Origin: a virus
DNA length: 44,928 bases
Reading direction: 5' to 3' (one strand)
Virus record (IMG/VR): IMGVR_UViG_3300044991_001880
Span: 1-44,928 of that record
This document shows, piece by piece, positions 15,417 through 24,843 of the stretch (the first letter of the stretch is position 1; each line of letters opens with the position of its first letter). A program made the position numbers and the translations under genes. Below the pieces are notes generated by a model. The model was not told the DNA's origin and ran no database searches. It saw only the letters and a list, made by a program, of their open reading frames with translations.

Positions 15417-17462
15417 ATGGGAACATTTTACATTGATCCGCTGCTGGGATCAGATGCCAACGATGGTTCGGCCTGGGGCGCAGGAAATGCCTGGAAGACG
15501 ATCAAGTCCGGCGCAACGGCGGCCAGGATTGCCCCAGGGGATGTGATCAAAATTGCCAAAAGCCCCGACCCAACATCAGTCGGCAACGCCACATGGAATC
15601 TGAACAGCAAAACGGTCACGCTGGCCACGGCCTGTACGCAATCCATTGAGGTCTGCGATACGTCGTGGGCGGCGGCGGCGAATGTGACGGCGACAGTGGC
15701 TGCCACGACAAGAAAAGAGGGCAGCAATGAGGTGACACTCACCATTGCGGCAGCTTTTGTTTCGGGGCTGATTGGATACAAGACGTTGGCCTCTTCTTTG
15801 GACTTGTCGGCTTATCAGCAATTGTCCTTTTGGTTCCGGGATAGTTTGGGCAGTGCGGCGTCACTTTACAAGCTCTGTCTTTGTTCGGATAATGCTGGGG
15901 CGGTAATAGTGGATGAATTCACAATCCCTGCGATTGAGGCGGCGTCCAAGGCGGTTTTTATCCCATTCACGTTGGACAAGGGTTCTGCCCTCGGATCAAA
16001 TATCAATTCCGTGGCGTTATATGCGTTGAGTGAGCCGGGCATCCCGGTATTGATGATTGACAATATCATGGCGGTCAAGGCACCGGGTTCTGCGGATTCT
16101 TTGTCTCTGACCAGCCTGATCAGCAAGAATTCGTTGGCCACCGGGGGTGATGAGTGCTGGTATCCCATTCAGAGTATTGTGGGGACAACGGTGCTTTTGG
16201 ATTGTGCAGCCGCCACCATTGCGACGGCGGGCAGGGGCGCAAATACGGCCACAGAAACAGTCAGCACGTACAAGCGGGAATGTCACAGAACATCAACCAC
16301 CACGGATTGCATTATTCAGGATTCAGGAACGGTGGGGAGTATTATTGATTTTCAGGGCGGGTATAATCCATCTGATGGTAATCAAGACGGGGAAACGTTT
16401 TTTGACGGGCTGTCCTCTTGGGGAAATGGGATAGATTTCACCAACAAAAACTATGTTAGAACCAATCGGCTGAACATGACTCGGGCGTTGTATGGGATTT
16501 TGTTTTCAGCGTCCACTTATTGTGAGGCAATTGGGCATACGGTGTGCGGTTGCGGTTACGGGCTGTATTGCACAAATTCCACCAAGTGTATCGGGAATTT
16601 TAAAGGTTCTGTAAACAATTCATCTCACGGATTGAATGTGTTAGGAACCAGTTATGCAAACTTTTTTACGGTTGATAATCTGTGCAATAATTTAGGTTCC
16701 GGATTTGCCATGGCAGCATCTTATTCATGGCATCGGTTTGTTTTCGGGAAAGTGAACAACAATAATGGGGATGGTTTGAATTTTTCAGCATTATCGTATG
16801 ACGCCATTTTTACCACATCTGAAATAAAAAATAATGGTGTGTATGGAATCAACACGGCGACGCTGACCAAAGGGTTGACGATCATCGGCGCCACGATCAG
16901 TGATAATACATCAGGGGGTTTAAATTATACCACGTTGGGAAATAATTACCTGCGTGGGTGTACACTGGGCGACACGACCAAAGTAACGGGGTTTGTGGCT
17001 TTCGGAGGTGCCCGGTTGGCATCGGACAAACAGGATGGTTCGGCGGATAATAATTATCTCTACACAGATGGGGGATATATTAAATCCCAAGCGGATATCC
17101 GGCACACCGCAGCGGACATTGCCTGGGCGTTGTACCCAACCAGTACCAACCGCAGCGTAAACTATCCATTGGTGATGTCTTTGGCAAAATTGGCGGTGAA
17201 CGCCAGCTCTCAGGTCACCGTCACGGCCTGGTTGTATCGAAGCAACGCCGGGCTTTCCGCCTATTTACGATGCCGGGGTTTGCAGATATCTGGCGTGGAT
17301 ACTGATGTGTTATCATCTGATATGACGGCGGATGGATCGTGGGAACAAAAATCCATCGTTTTCACCCCAACAGAAATAGGCGTGGTGGAAATTGAAGTCA
17401 TTGCTTATGGTGGCACAGCATATTTTGCCGTGGTGGACGACATTGACTACCTCCAGGCGTGA
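15417..17462 (+). CDS. Tailspike-like protein with right-handed beta-helix
   Basis: This 681-residue protein starts GTFYIDPLLGSDANDG..AWKTIKSGATAARIAPGDVI, the hallmark entry to a pectate-lyase-like parallel beta-helix (pieces shown). The middle (about residues 270-520) has successive short turns rich in Asn, Gly and Ser (INNNGDGLNFS-like segments). The last roughly 140 residues look like a beta-sandwich carbohydrate-binding module. Such proteins bind or degrade surface polysaccharide. Residues about 330-510 are encoded by AT-richer DNA than the flanks. No catalytic residues can be named with confidence. Confidence 0.7.
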   Translation: MGTFYIDPLLGSDANDGSAWGAGNAWKTIKSGATAARIAPGDVIKIAKSPDPTSVGNATWNLNSKTVTLATACTQSIEVCDTSWAAAANVTATVAATTRKEGSNEVTLTIAAAFVSGLIGYKTLASSLDLSAYQQLSFWFRDSLGSAASLYKLCLCSDNAGAVIVDEFTIPAIEAASKAVFIPFTLDKGSALGSNINSVALYALSEPGIPVLMIDNIMAVKAPGSADSLSLTSLISKNSLATGGDECWYPIQSIVGTTVLLDCAAATIATAGRGANTATETVSTYKRECHRTSTTTDCIIQDSGTVGSIIDFQGGYNPSDGNQDGETFFDGLSSWGNGIDFTNKNYVRTNRLNMTRALYGILFSASTYCEAIGHTVCGCGYGLYCTNSTKCIGNFKGSVNNSSHGLNVLGTSYANFFTVDNLCNNLGSGFAMAASYSWHRFVFGKVNNNNGDGLNFSALSYDAIFTTSEIKNNGVYGINTATLTKGLTIIGATISDNTSGGLNYTTLGNNYLRGCTLGDTTKVTGFVAFGGARLASDKQDGSADNNYLYTDGGYIKSQADIRHTAADIAWALYPTSTNRSVNYPLVMSLAKLAVNASSQVTVTAWLYRSNAGLSAYLRCRGLQISGVDTDVLSSDMTADGSWEQKSIVFTPTEIGVVEIEVIAYGGTAYFAVVDDIDYLQA

Positions 17463-17474
17463 TCTGATCTTGTT

Positions 17475-18836
17475 ATGACGCTACTGATAAGCACCGATTT
17501 AAAAGGTCTGGCTGTTTCGTTCGGTGGCCAACCATTTTCAGACGCTGCAATCAATATTTCTGGATTGCAAAGTCTGAAAGTTCCGTATCTGGGAGTGCCT
17601 TTTGCCGGGGCGGTGAATGTTCGGGGCCGAGACATTCCCTGCACGTGGGTGGATATCGCTATTCAGTCACAGACCGGATCGGTGTCGTTCTTCCCGGCAT
17701 CGACCACAGCGGTCACCCCCGTAATGAAACCGTTGGGGTTGGTGCGGGACGCTTTGCCATTCGTGGAAGATGCTGTTCAGTCGAGTATATCCACCAAAGG
17801 GTTGCAGTTATCCTTTCAAGGTCAGCCTTTTGTAGTCACCAGGGTGCTACAGCCGACGGTAACGGAAGTCTCTGTTCCGGCGGCTGTAATCTCTGCGGTT
17901 TCCGCAGGCGTACCCTGTTTTTCCATTCCTTCCGTTATCGGGCAAATAAATATTGTTGCTCGTGATAGTTCTGTGACCGTAAATGATCCTGGGGTTGAAA
18001 TCGAGGCTGCCCCTGCAAACTTATCCGCCATTTCTTCCGTGCTGGGCATAGTTTGTATCATCGGCGCAACACCGGCGCAATGCTGGGCCGAGTCTTCGGT
18101 TCTGGGTGTTTTTCGGGTCAGTTCGATTTTGTCTCCACCTGCGGTTGTTTCAGTCGCGCCAAATTACGATCAGATAGTATTGATATCCGCGCCAGCCACA
18201 CCGGGTGTGCTGTATGTGGACAGCCTGGCTGATGTGCTGATGGCTATTTCGCCCATCTCAGCGGAAATCTTTTTGACCAGTCTGGTTCAGGGAACGTCTT
18301 CTTTTGATTCCTTGCGCGGGTGCCGCCGGGTGTTCGAGTGTGTGTTGTCTTTGGGTGGCCAGTCGGATGCGGTGGTGCCCATATCATCCTTTACCTCCCG
18401 GCAGCGGGCGGGAGACCCAAGTTATTCCGAGGTGATCATTCCTGGGCTGGGTGCAATCGATACCGTGCTGGCCAGGCAGACCGGGACGTTTACGGTGTCA
18501 GCGCTGATTGTCAAATCCGGGGTGACACACCAGCGGGAAATCTTGTTTGCGTGCGACATATCATCTGTGTCGATCACCGGGAACAATCGGGATCAGCAGA
18601 TCATGTTATCGGGATACCGAACATCTGAGGCGGCCAGTGTTCCGGCTGTGATACCGGTATCGGGGGTGACTTATCGCTCGCTGAACAAGGGAATCACCAC
18701 ACTGAGAAAGCCGGAACCAGATTTATATCTGAAGCCAGGGGACACGGTGCAGTATGACGAAGATGAGTTTACGGCTGGATTGGTCACGTTTTCGTATTCG
18801 GCCATGTATGGGTCATCGATGGAGATATCAGGATAA
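17475..18836 (+). CDS. Tail-associated protein with internal repeats
   Basis: I do not recognise a named family in this 453-residue beta-rich protein. It contains an internal repeat: LKGLAVSFGGQPF near residue 9 and TKGLQLSFQGQPF near residue 107. Its C-terminal third (from about 285) contains DAVVPISSFTSRQRAGDPSY followed by IIPGL, which resembles the next small protein (18836-19123). Ser/Val/Ala-rich strands suggest a structural part of the tail tip. It overlaps the next gene by one base (TAATG). Confidence 0.6.
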   Translation: MTLLISTDLKGLAVSFGGQPFSDAAINISGLQSLKVPYLGVPFAGAVNVRGRDIPCTWVDIAIQSQTGSVSFFPASTTAVTPVMKPLGLVRDALPFVEDAVQSSISTKGLQLSFQGQPFVVTRVLQPTVTEVSVPAAVISAVSAGVPCFSIPSVIGQINIVARDSSVTVNDPGVEIEAAPANLSAISSVLGIVCIIGATPAQCWAESSVLGVFRVSSILSPPAVVSVAPNYDQIVLISAPATPGVLYVDSLADVLMAISPISAEIFLTSLVQGTSSFDSLRGCRRVFECVLSLGGQSDAVVPISSFTSRQRAGDPSYSEVIIPGLGAIDTVLARQTGTFTVSALIVKSGVTHQREILFACDISSVSITGNNRDQQIMLSGYRTSEAASVPAVIPVSGVTYRSLNKGITTLRKPEPDLYLKPGDTVQYDEDEFTAGLVTFSYSAMYGSSMEISG

Positions 18837-19123
18837 TGGTGTCACAGGTTTTATGCCGGTTGGTTTGCGACGGTTTTGATGACGTTGTCATTCCCATATC
18901 ATCGTTTTCGGTACAATTGAAAGACGGAGCCATATCGTATATCCAGGTCGTGATCCCTGGGCTGAGTTATGCGGACATTATTGCCGATAGAGCCGATGGA
19001 GATATCGGACTTTATTATCACACCTCTGGATCAGATATCGAAATTGGGATTTTGCCGATTACCGATATCCGGATCGATGAAGGCGGTAAAAATCAATCGA
19101 TAACCTTGCAGGCAAACGCATAA
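18836..19123 (+). CDS. Small tail protein paralogous to the C-terminus of its upstream neighbour
   Basis: This 95-residue protein contains DDVVIPISSFSVQLKDGAIS and VVIPGLSYADIIADR, clearly parallel to DAVVPISSFTSRQRAGDPSY and VIIPGLGAIDTVLARQ in the preceding protein. It looks like a duplicated domain made as a separate polypeptide. It is coupled on both sides by one-base overlaps (TAATG), so three proteins are likely made in fixed ratio. Role in the tail tip is inferred. Confidence 0.6.
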   Translation: MVSQVLCRLVCDGFDDVVIPISSFSVQLKDGAISYIQVVIPGLSYADIIADRADGDIGLYYHTSGSDIEIGILPITDIRIDEGGKNQSITLQANA

Positions 19124-21096
19124 TGGGTAAAGGACAAATCGTATCGGGCGGAACGGACGGTCAGTATTCCGTCAAGCTGTTGTATGACCGGACCAAGTCG
19201 CAAGCGGCATTGGATCAGGTCAACCGGTGGATCACGGCCAAAGAGGAGCAGATCGATAAATATTGGTACAGCAATCCTGAAAAACTGCCGGCGCTGAAAC
19301 TTGCTTTGGAATCGCTTAAAAAATGGAAAGCCTATTACGAATCGATCCCGGAAGACCCGACGGTGGATGCCTGGTGTGCCGACCTGAGCGAGGAGCTGAC
19401 CGGGGAAGTGGCCACCGTCGAAATAAACGGGGAACCGGATCAAGTGTTAGTTCGGCCAGGCTATACCGACCAGGCCGCTTTTGACATGAGCAGGGACGGC
19501 CAGTTACAACACATCAAAGCCATGACTCCCGAGCAATGGTTTTATAATGCCGCCATGGCGCCAGGCTGGAAAAAGTGGATGCCGACGTATCGGGTGGGGG
19601 AAATAACCAAACTGGATGCTGATAAATGTGATGTACTTCTGGACGATGCCACAACTGAGATTATAAATGCTGGCAGTCAGTCTATCAATGCCACTATGAC
19701 CCACGAAGACATTGATATCGAATACATGGATTGTAATGGGGAAGCGTTTGAGGTTGGTGACCGTGTGGTGGTGGAGTATCGTGACCGGTCGCCCAGCGGA
19801 GAGAATAAACCAGTAGTGATCGGGTTTGAAACTGAACCAAAACCATGCGGCCAATGTGTGATTATTTCTGGAAAAACAGCAACGGAATTCGTCACTCTTT
19901 TATGGGATTGTTCTGCAAATGATTATTCGAGCAATGGATATTGGATGGATAATGCTGGTAAAAAACATAAAATTGCAAAGACAGAATATCCATTTGTGTC
20001 GTTAATTAGTGATGGTGATCCTTTAGCTGAGTGGAAAGCCCAGTATGAATGTAAAGGATCACTGATGTATCGAATACAGACAAAAGCCCCAGAATATCCG
20101 ACGGAAGAGGATCTGACTTTTGATAGACTGTTCGATATAGTGACATCTCCTTCTGGTCTTGAATTTAAGGCTTATCATTTTCATAATGGAAGAAAAATAG
20201 TTCGGAACACTCCGATTGTTGGGCCTGAATTATTTGGTACATCCAACACGCGTGAAATTATTTCTGACCGTGAACCATCAGTTGAATTTGAAACGATAAT
20301 TGATCATACAGAGCATTTCCGAGTTGGCGGTTGCTTGTCCGGGACATGGGAACCATATAATCCATCTCCCATAACTAGGCACATGGACGGGGAATGGTTG
20401 GATTGGTATGAAGACGGACATGGGGTTGCTTGTGATCATAGAGCATGGAAATGGGATATAGTTTTGTATTGGGTGGTAAAAGCACGCTATGTTTCAATAT
20501 TTACATACACTTATGTTGGTTTCACTTATCTTTATACAGATGGCAACACCTGGCTGTCTTCAGGCAATTCCACCTTGGAAATTATATATCCATTTTATCC
20601 AGATATTTATTGCAATGGCAATAATGGTTATCAACAACTAGAAATGTCTGTGGGAATGGTTAGACAATATGTCAACGCTGTTCACGAAGTGGAAGCCATA
20701 TATAAAAAACAGGGCGCAACCAATCCTTTAGGCACGGCTTTTTGGGAATATAGGACATATCATGAGGAAAGTCGTGGAACACCGGCAGAACCATTTAAGC
20801 CAATGCGTGCTGAAGGGGATTGCGACATTTTTTCATCCGTGAATTACAACATGGCGAATGATCAATATGCAGTTCAAGTTTATGTGGATCGCAAATATGA
20901 AAGTAATGTGTTCGCTCAGTCCGCAAAAAGAGAAAAGCCAACATCACCATTTACCGCAGCCCGAAATTCAAAATTTGAGGGGTATATTAAAGATTTTCTT
21001 TCAGTTCTTTATGGCAAAATAGACGGTGGAAGCATGCCATGGAATGTTAATGTATCATTGTCTATTTCTGGAATTTGGGGAAAAAAACAGGAATAG
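19123..21096 (+). CDS. Large tail tip or receptor-binding protein
   Basis: This 657-residue protein has an N-terminal part (about 1-245) with a helical region and conserved-looking beta segments such as DGQYSVKLLYDRTKSQAALD and ALEVGDRVVVEYRD-like (EVGDRVVVEYRDRSPSGE). From about residue 245 the coding DNA becomes much more AT-rich and aromatic-rich (many Tyr and Trp), ending WNVNVSLSISGIWGKK. This two-part composition is typical of a conserved tail-attachment base with an exchanged tip. I cannot name a family; host recognition by the C-terminal part is an inference. Confidence 0.6.
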   Translation: MGKGQIVSGGTDGQYSVKLLYDRTKSQAALDQVNRWITAKEEQIDKYWYSNPEKLPALKLALESLKKWKAYYESIPEDPTVDAWCADLSEELTGEVATVEINGEPDQVLVRPGYTDQAAFDMSRDGQLQHIKAMTPEQWFYNAAMAPGWKKWMPTYRVGEITKLDADKCDVLLDDATTEIINAGSQSINATMTHEDIDIEYMDCNGEAFEVGDRVVVEYRDRSPSGENKPVVIGFETEPKPCGQCVIISGKTATEFVTLLWDCSANDYSSNGYWMDNAGKKHKIAKTEYPFVSLISDGDPLAEWKAQYECKGSLMYRIQTKAPEYPTEEDLTFDRLFDIVTSPSGLEFKAYHFHNGRKIVRNTPIVGPELFGTSNTREIISDREPSVEFETIIDHTEHFRVGGCLSGTWEPYNPSPITRHMDGEWLDWYEDGHGVACDHRAWKWDIVLYWVVKARYVSIFTYTYVGFTYLYTDGNTWLSSGNSTLEIIYPFYPDIYCNGNNGYQQLEMSVGMVRQYVNAVHEVEAIYKKQGATNPLGTAFWEYRTYHEESRGTPAEPFKPMRAEGDCDIFSSVNYNMANDQYAVQVYVDRKYESNVFAQSAKREKPTSPFTAARNSKFEGYIKDFLSVLYGKIDGGSMPWNVNVSLSISGIWGKKQE

Positions 21097-21109
21097 TAAA
21101 GGAGTAATC

Positions 21110-21505
21110 ATGCAATGCGTGAAAGCAAACATACCCATCACCATCATCGAAGGCGGCACCTACGACAAAACATTTCGCTGGGAATCCGGCGGTGTTGTGG
21201 TTGATCTGACCGGGTACACCGCAAAAATGAGCGTGCGAACCAAACTGACCAGTGCGGCGGCGGTGATATCCATTACCACGGCGGTGTCTCCCTGGTCGGC
21301 GGACGGGGACAGCGGCATCTATATCGATGACCCGGCAACGGGGGAATACCGGGTTTACATTAACGATGAGGATGCGGCCGATATCTTGATCGAGCACAAG
21401 GACACAGCCGGTGTATATGACCTGTTTCTGTATTCCGCAACCGGCGAGGCTGTCTTGAAGCAATATGGCAAAGCCACCCTTTTGGCGGCAGTGACGAGGA
21501 CATGA
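21110..21505 (+). CDS. Fibre-associated Ig-like or BppU-type N-terminal protein
   Basis: This 131-residue protein begins MQCVKANIPITIIEGGTYDK and contains VDLTGYTAKMSVRTK, DPATGEYRVYINDEDAADI and a final beta strand pair. The pattern GxTYxxxFxW...G...DLTGYTA..xxR is well known in small phage proteins near tail fibres (baseplate-attachment type domains). The start at 21110 has AAAGGAGTAATC upstream; a longer in-frame extension to 21026 is rejected because it overlaps the previous gene. Confidence 0.65.
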   Translation: MQCVKANIPITIIEGGTYDKTFRWESGGVVVDLTGYTAKMSVRTKLTSAAAVISITTAVSPWSADGDSGIYIDDPATGEYRVYINDEDAADILIEHKDTAGVYDLFLYSATGEAVLKQYGKATLLAAVTRT

Positions 21506-21506
21506 C

Positions 21507-21980
21507 ATGAGTGATGACGACGTGCAGGTGATCTATACCGATACCGATGATACGGTGGAGACCATAACGATTATCGAGGTTGGCCCGCAGGGGCCGCCGG
21601 GTGAGCAGGGCCTTCCGGGTGAATCGGTGGAAACCGGCTCAACCATCACATGCAGCACAGCGTTGACACTGAGCGGCCACCGGTTTGTCGTGCTCGATGA
21701 TGACAAGGCGGTGTATGCCGATTGCGAAACCGCTGATCATGCCCATCGGGTGCTCGGCATGACCACGGGGGCCAGTAATGCCGGGAGCGTGTCGGTGCAA
21801 ACCAGCGGAGAGCATGAAGAGCCGACCTGGAACTGGACGCTCGGGCAGCCTGTGTTTTTGAGCACGACGGGGCTGATGACACAGACTCCTCCGACAACTG
21901 GATTTGTGCTGATTGTCGGGTTTCCGGTATCGGCAACGAAATTGTTTATCAAAATTCATCAACCAATAATTCTATCGTAA
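21507..21980 (+). CDS. Fibre protein with a short collagen-like stretch
   Basis: This 157-residue protein has a short acidic N-terminus, then Gly-X-Y repeats (GPQGPPGEQGLPGE, residues about 28-41), which form trimeric collagen-like helices in phage fibres. A C-terminal domain of about 110 residues follows (LSGHRFVVLDDDKAVYADCE, then WNWTLGQPVFLSTTGLM). That domain recurs in phage fibre and capsid-decoration proteins. It probably forms a trimeric appendage. Confidence 0.65.
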   Translation: MSDDDVQVIYTDTDDTVETITIIEVGPQGPPGEQGLPGESVETGSTITCSTALTLSGHRFVVLDDDKAVYADCETADHAHRVLGMTTGASNAGSVSVQTSGEHEEPTWNWTLGQPVFLSTTGLMTQTPPTTGFVLIVGFPVSATKLFIKIHQPIILS

Positions 21981-21992
21981 AGGAAAAACACC

Positions 21993-22499
21993 ATGGCTGG
22001 AAATAAATACCTGAAGAACAACAGCGGAACCATTACCGAAGAAGCGGCTTTGCAGGCATCAACAGGGGTGACGGATGCAGGGAAGATTGTTGCATTGGAC
22101 TCTACTGGAAAATTGGACAACACCATGATGCCGACTGGTATCGGGGCGGATACGGCGTTAATCGCTGCGACAGAAGCGCTGGCGGCTGGAGACTTTGTGA
22201 ATGTCTATAATTCGAGCGGTGCAAAATGCCGCAAGGCCGATGCCAGCACGGCGGGAAAAGAGGCGCATGGATTTGTGCTTGCTGCTGTGGACAGCGGAAA
22301 TAATGCCACCGTGTATTTTGAGGGCACCAACACGCAGGTAACGGGGCATACCCCAGGCGTGGTGTTTTTGAGCGCAACGCCGGGGCTGGCCACAACGACC
22401 GCACCGAGTTCTGCAGGGAATGTCGTGCAGCGGATCGGGTTTGCGACGGGGGCAACGGCTATCAACTTTCAAAGCCAGGTTCCTATCGTTCTGGCATAG
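21993..22499 (+). CDS. Fibre-region structural protein with decoration-like fold
   Basis: This 168-residue protein begins MAGNKYLKNNSGTITEEAAL. It contains LAAGDFVNVYNSSGAKCRKADAS and a segment GFVLAAVDSGNNATVYFEG similar in pattern to the DUF2190/decoration proteins and to the domain of the preceding gene. It ends VQRIGFATGATAINFQSQ. Probably a structural component of a fibre. The ribosome site AAAGGAAA lies upstream. Confidence 0.55.
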   Translation: MAGNKYLKNNSGTITEEAALQASTGVTDAGKIVALDSTGKLDNTMMPTGIGADTALIAATEALAAGDFVNVYNSSGAKCRKADASTAGKEAHGFVLAAVDSGNNATVYFEGTNTQVTGHTPGVVFLSATPGLATTTAPSSAGNVVQRIGFATGATAINFQSQVPIVLA

Positions 22500-22508
22500 G
22501 GGATTATT

Positions 22509-23663
22509 ATGGCTCTGAAAAAACCCCTGGTGAATGTCAGCGGCCAGATACAGGAACTGGCCGCAACAGATGCCGTGTATGCCGTGCAGGTATATCACGG
22601 CATCGAGGCAATCGGCGCATTATCCTTTGACGACTCTACCCACGTGGTAACAGTTGCTTCCGGCACGAATACATACTGGTACAAAGGCGTGCGGTACAGC
22701 ACATCGAGTGCCATTACCTGCGACCTGGACGACTATGTGACGTTGGCTGCAAACACGCTGTACTACGTGGCGTTTGACGACGCTACAGGAACACTCAAGG
22801 CCAGTGCCACAGCCGTGAACCTGAAAAACCAGTGCCCTGTTGCGATGATTTACTGGAATGGATCAGCCGGAGCGCCCACCAAAGAACCCCACAACCATAC
22901 CAGGGATTTGGACTGGCATATCAATGCTCATAGGACAATCGGAACCAGATACTATTCAGGACTTGATCTAACCAAACCGACAACCGCAGATGATGCTACG
23001 CTGACTATCGCAGCAGGTATTATCTACGATGAGGACATTGCACACACCATTGCAGAGCAGACAACGTGCAGGGTGTTTTATCTGGCCAGCGCAGACAGCT
23101 ATACTTTTGCCAATTATAGCTTGCCGTACCCTGGCACAAGCGGTGCGCCGCAATATCTGGATACCGATACTTACGCATTGACTGCGGTTGGTTCGAATAA
23201 ATTCGCTTGTTATTGGGTGTATGCCACTGGGGACGCAAGCAGACCGATTTATATCATCCCATCTGCACTTAGTGCGCCGTATAACACTGTGGCTTTGGCG
23301 AGGGCTGAGACTCCTCCTGCGCTGGCTGGTTTTGGCTTGACGCCTGAGATGAAATTGATTTATCGGCTGATTTATAATGGGGATGGGCATTTTCAGGAAA
23401 GTGCTGATTATCGAACGTCGAGCAGTTTGCCGTCTGGATATATTGCGAGTACAACGGCGGGGGCTGTTTCTTTTACACCTTCTGGGAACATTGCTTCGAC
23501 AACTGTTCAGGCGGCTATTGAAGAATTAGATGCAGATATATCGGCTATGACCGGATTGTTTGAAGTTGATGTTGACGGCGGGCTGATGCCAGTAACGGAT
23601 AGTTTAACAGACGAATATTACGAGCTGGATGTTAATGACGATATTATGCCGATCGCGGTATAG
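22509..23663 (+). CDS. Tail fibre protein
   Basis: This 384-residue protein begins MALKKPLVNVSGQIQELAAT, a typical start of phage fibre subunits. It has long beta-rich stretches, including NTYWYKGVRYSTSSAIT and a His-containing turn HNHTRDLDWHINAHRTIGTR (shown up to 20 residues). It ends in helical and Asp-rich residues near ASTTVQAAIEELDADI, a motif often seen before trimerising fibre tails. The last 35 residues contain two copies of an ELDVNDDIMPI / EVDVDGGLMPV motif, which recurs in phage fibres. Confidence 0.6.
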   Translation: MALKKPLVNVSGQIQELAATDAVYAVQVYHGIEAIGALSFDDSTHVVTVASGTNTYWYKGVRYSTSSAITCDLDDYVTLAANTLYYVAFDDATGTLKASATAVNLKNQCPVAMIYWNGSAGAPTKEPHNHTRDLDWHINAHRTIGTRYYSGLDLTKPTTADDATLTIAAGIIYDEDIAHTIAEQTTCRVFYLASADSYTFANYSLPYPGTSGAPQYLDTDTYALTAVGSNKFACYWVYATGDASRPIYIIPSALSAPYNTVALARAETPPALAGFGLTPEMKLIYRLIYNGDGHFQESADYRTSSSLPSGYIASTTAGAVSFTPSGNIASTTVQAAIEELDADISAMTGLFEVDVDGGLMPVTDSLTDEYYELDVNDDIMPIAV

Positions 23664-23672
23664 GAGGGTTTA

Positions 23673-23915
23673 ATGGCTACAAGAGCAATTGTCCCCAGAG
23701 CAAATAACGAAGGTGGGATAGGAACTACAAGCAAGAAATGGGCGAGTGTGTGGGCGACTCTGATAAACGCTTTGACGCTTACATCTCAAACTACAGGCTT
23801 TACAATCGCAGGTGGAACAACCAGCAAAACGCTGACTGTTTCGTCTGACTTTAATACTTCGGACGCAGCAACCCAAGCGGATGCTATCGCCCTGGCGATT
23901 GCTTTAGGAGGATGA
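23673..23915 (+). CDS. Small fibre-region protein
   Basis: This 80-residue protein begins MATRAIVPRANNEGGIGTTS, then KKWASVWATLINALTLTSQT. The pattern of residues (RANNEGGIGTxxKKWxxxxATxIN) is seen in short segments of phage fibre proteins that mark variable features. A ribosome site AGGAGGG precedes the start. It may be a spacer protein of the fibre; function unknown. Confidence 0.55.
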   Translation: MATRAIVPRANNEGGIGTTSKKWASVWATLINALTLTSQTTGFTIAGGTTSKTLTVSSDFNTSDAATQADAIALAIALGG

Positions 23916-23920
23916 AATAA

Positions 23921-24250
23921 ATGGCTAATGTTTTCAAGAATTTTAAGGCTGCAATGACAACTGGCGGGGCAACGGCATATACTTGCCCTGCGGCAACAAA
24001 AGCAATTGTTTTGCATTGCCAGGTGGCTAATATTGATGGGACAAACTCGGCTGATGCAAGTGTCCACTGGACTGATGATAGCGATAGCGACACGGCGGTG
24101 TATTGGGCAAAGACTGTATCTGTTCCTGCTGATACATCGCTGTCTGTGATTACAGGGAAACCTGTGCTTGAGGCAGGAGATACTATAGTTGGTACTGCAA
24201 GTGCTGATGGTGATCTGTATCTGAGTGGTGGTGTTTTGGAGATAAGCTGA
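23921..24250 (+). CDS. Small phage structural protein
   Basis: This 109-residue protein begins MANVFKNFKAAMTTGGATAY and continues as an antiparallel beta protein (KAIVLHCQVANIDGTNSADAS, shown as KAIVLHCQVANIDG). The pattern matches short phage proteins that follow fibre genes in tailed phages. It has a strong ribosome site, AGGAGGATG, and overlaps the next start by ATGA-type coupling (TGATG). Function is not known. Confidence 0.6.
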   Translation: MANVFKNFKAAMTTGGATAYTCPAATKAIVLHCQVANIDGTNSADASVHWTDDSDSDTAVYWAKTVSVPADTSLSVITGKPVLEAGDTIVGTASADGDLYLSGGVLEIS

Positions 24251-24843
24251 TGAGCCTGCAACGAATACCTCATGACACGACTAAATATAAGATGAATCCG
24301 GTGGAGTTGGTGAATATTGGTAATCGGCAGAGAATCGGTGTTATTACAGGATCGGTAACAAAAGTCTCTCCAACAATGACAGCTAATAATGCGCCAAATC
24401 CTTATGTGGTAAGTTCTCAAAGTGACTATTCAGCTTCATATCCTGCATGGAAAGCAATGGATGGAGTTACCGATCAAGATTTAGGCATGTGGTCATCTGC
24501 TGATAATAGTATTTCTGTTCCTCCATGGTGGAAAATAGATTTTGGATCAAACGTTATGGTAGATGGGTATAAACTGATGGGATATTATACAAATTCAACG
24601 TATCCTACAGCATGGACGTTTTATGGCTCAAACGACGATTCGAATTGGACACAGTTAGACTCAAGAACGACACAAACACTACCGTCAGGAGTGCTCTCTG
24701 ATTTATATCAATTTTCGAACACCACCACACACAGATATTACAAAATAACTATTACAGCGATTTATGGGCCAGTGACAAGAGCTGTAATTGGAGAAATAGA
24801 ATTATATAAATCAATTGTTTATAATAACTATATAGGTGCATAA
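24250..24843 (+). CDS. Fibre protein with F5/8 type C (discoidin-like) carbohydrate-binding domain
   Basis: This 197-residue protein has residues about 60-195 with the discoidin/F5-8C pattern: YPAWKAMDGV, WWKIDFGSNVMVDGYKLMGY, then PTAWTFYGSNDDSNWTQLDS and HRYYKITITAIYG. These jelly-roll domains bind sugars on cell surfaces, so this is a candidate receptor-binding subunit. The N-terminal 50 residues may attach it to the fibre. It is coupled to neighbours by overlaps at both ends. Confidence 0.8.
   Translation: MSLQRIPHDTTKYKMNPVELVNIGNRQRIGVITGSVTKVSPTMTANNAPNPYVVSSQSDYSASYPAWKAMDGVTDQDLGMWSSADNSISVPPWWKIDFGSNVMVDGYKLMGYYTNSTYPTAWTFYGSNDDSNWTQLDSRTTQTLPSGVLSDLYQFSNTTTHRYYKITITAIYGPVTRAVIGEIELYKSIVYNNYIGA

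Noticed and set aside
4943-18474. Matches of TIGR spacer A of unit 4 (TGCTGGCCA) at 4943, 6492 and 18466 as self-targets
   Set aside because: A 9-mer of common composition is expected by chance in this GC-richer DNA, the partner spacer B is a poly-A tract, and no paired B site was seen.
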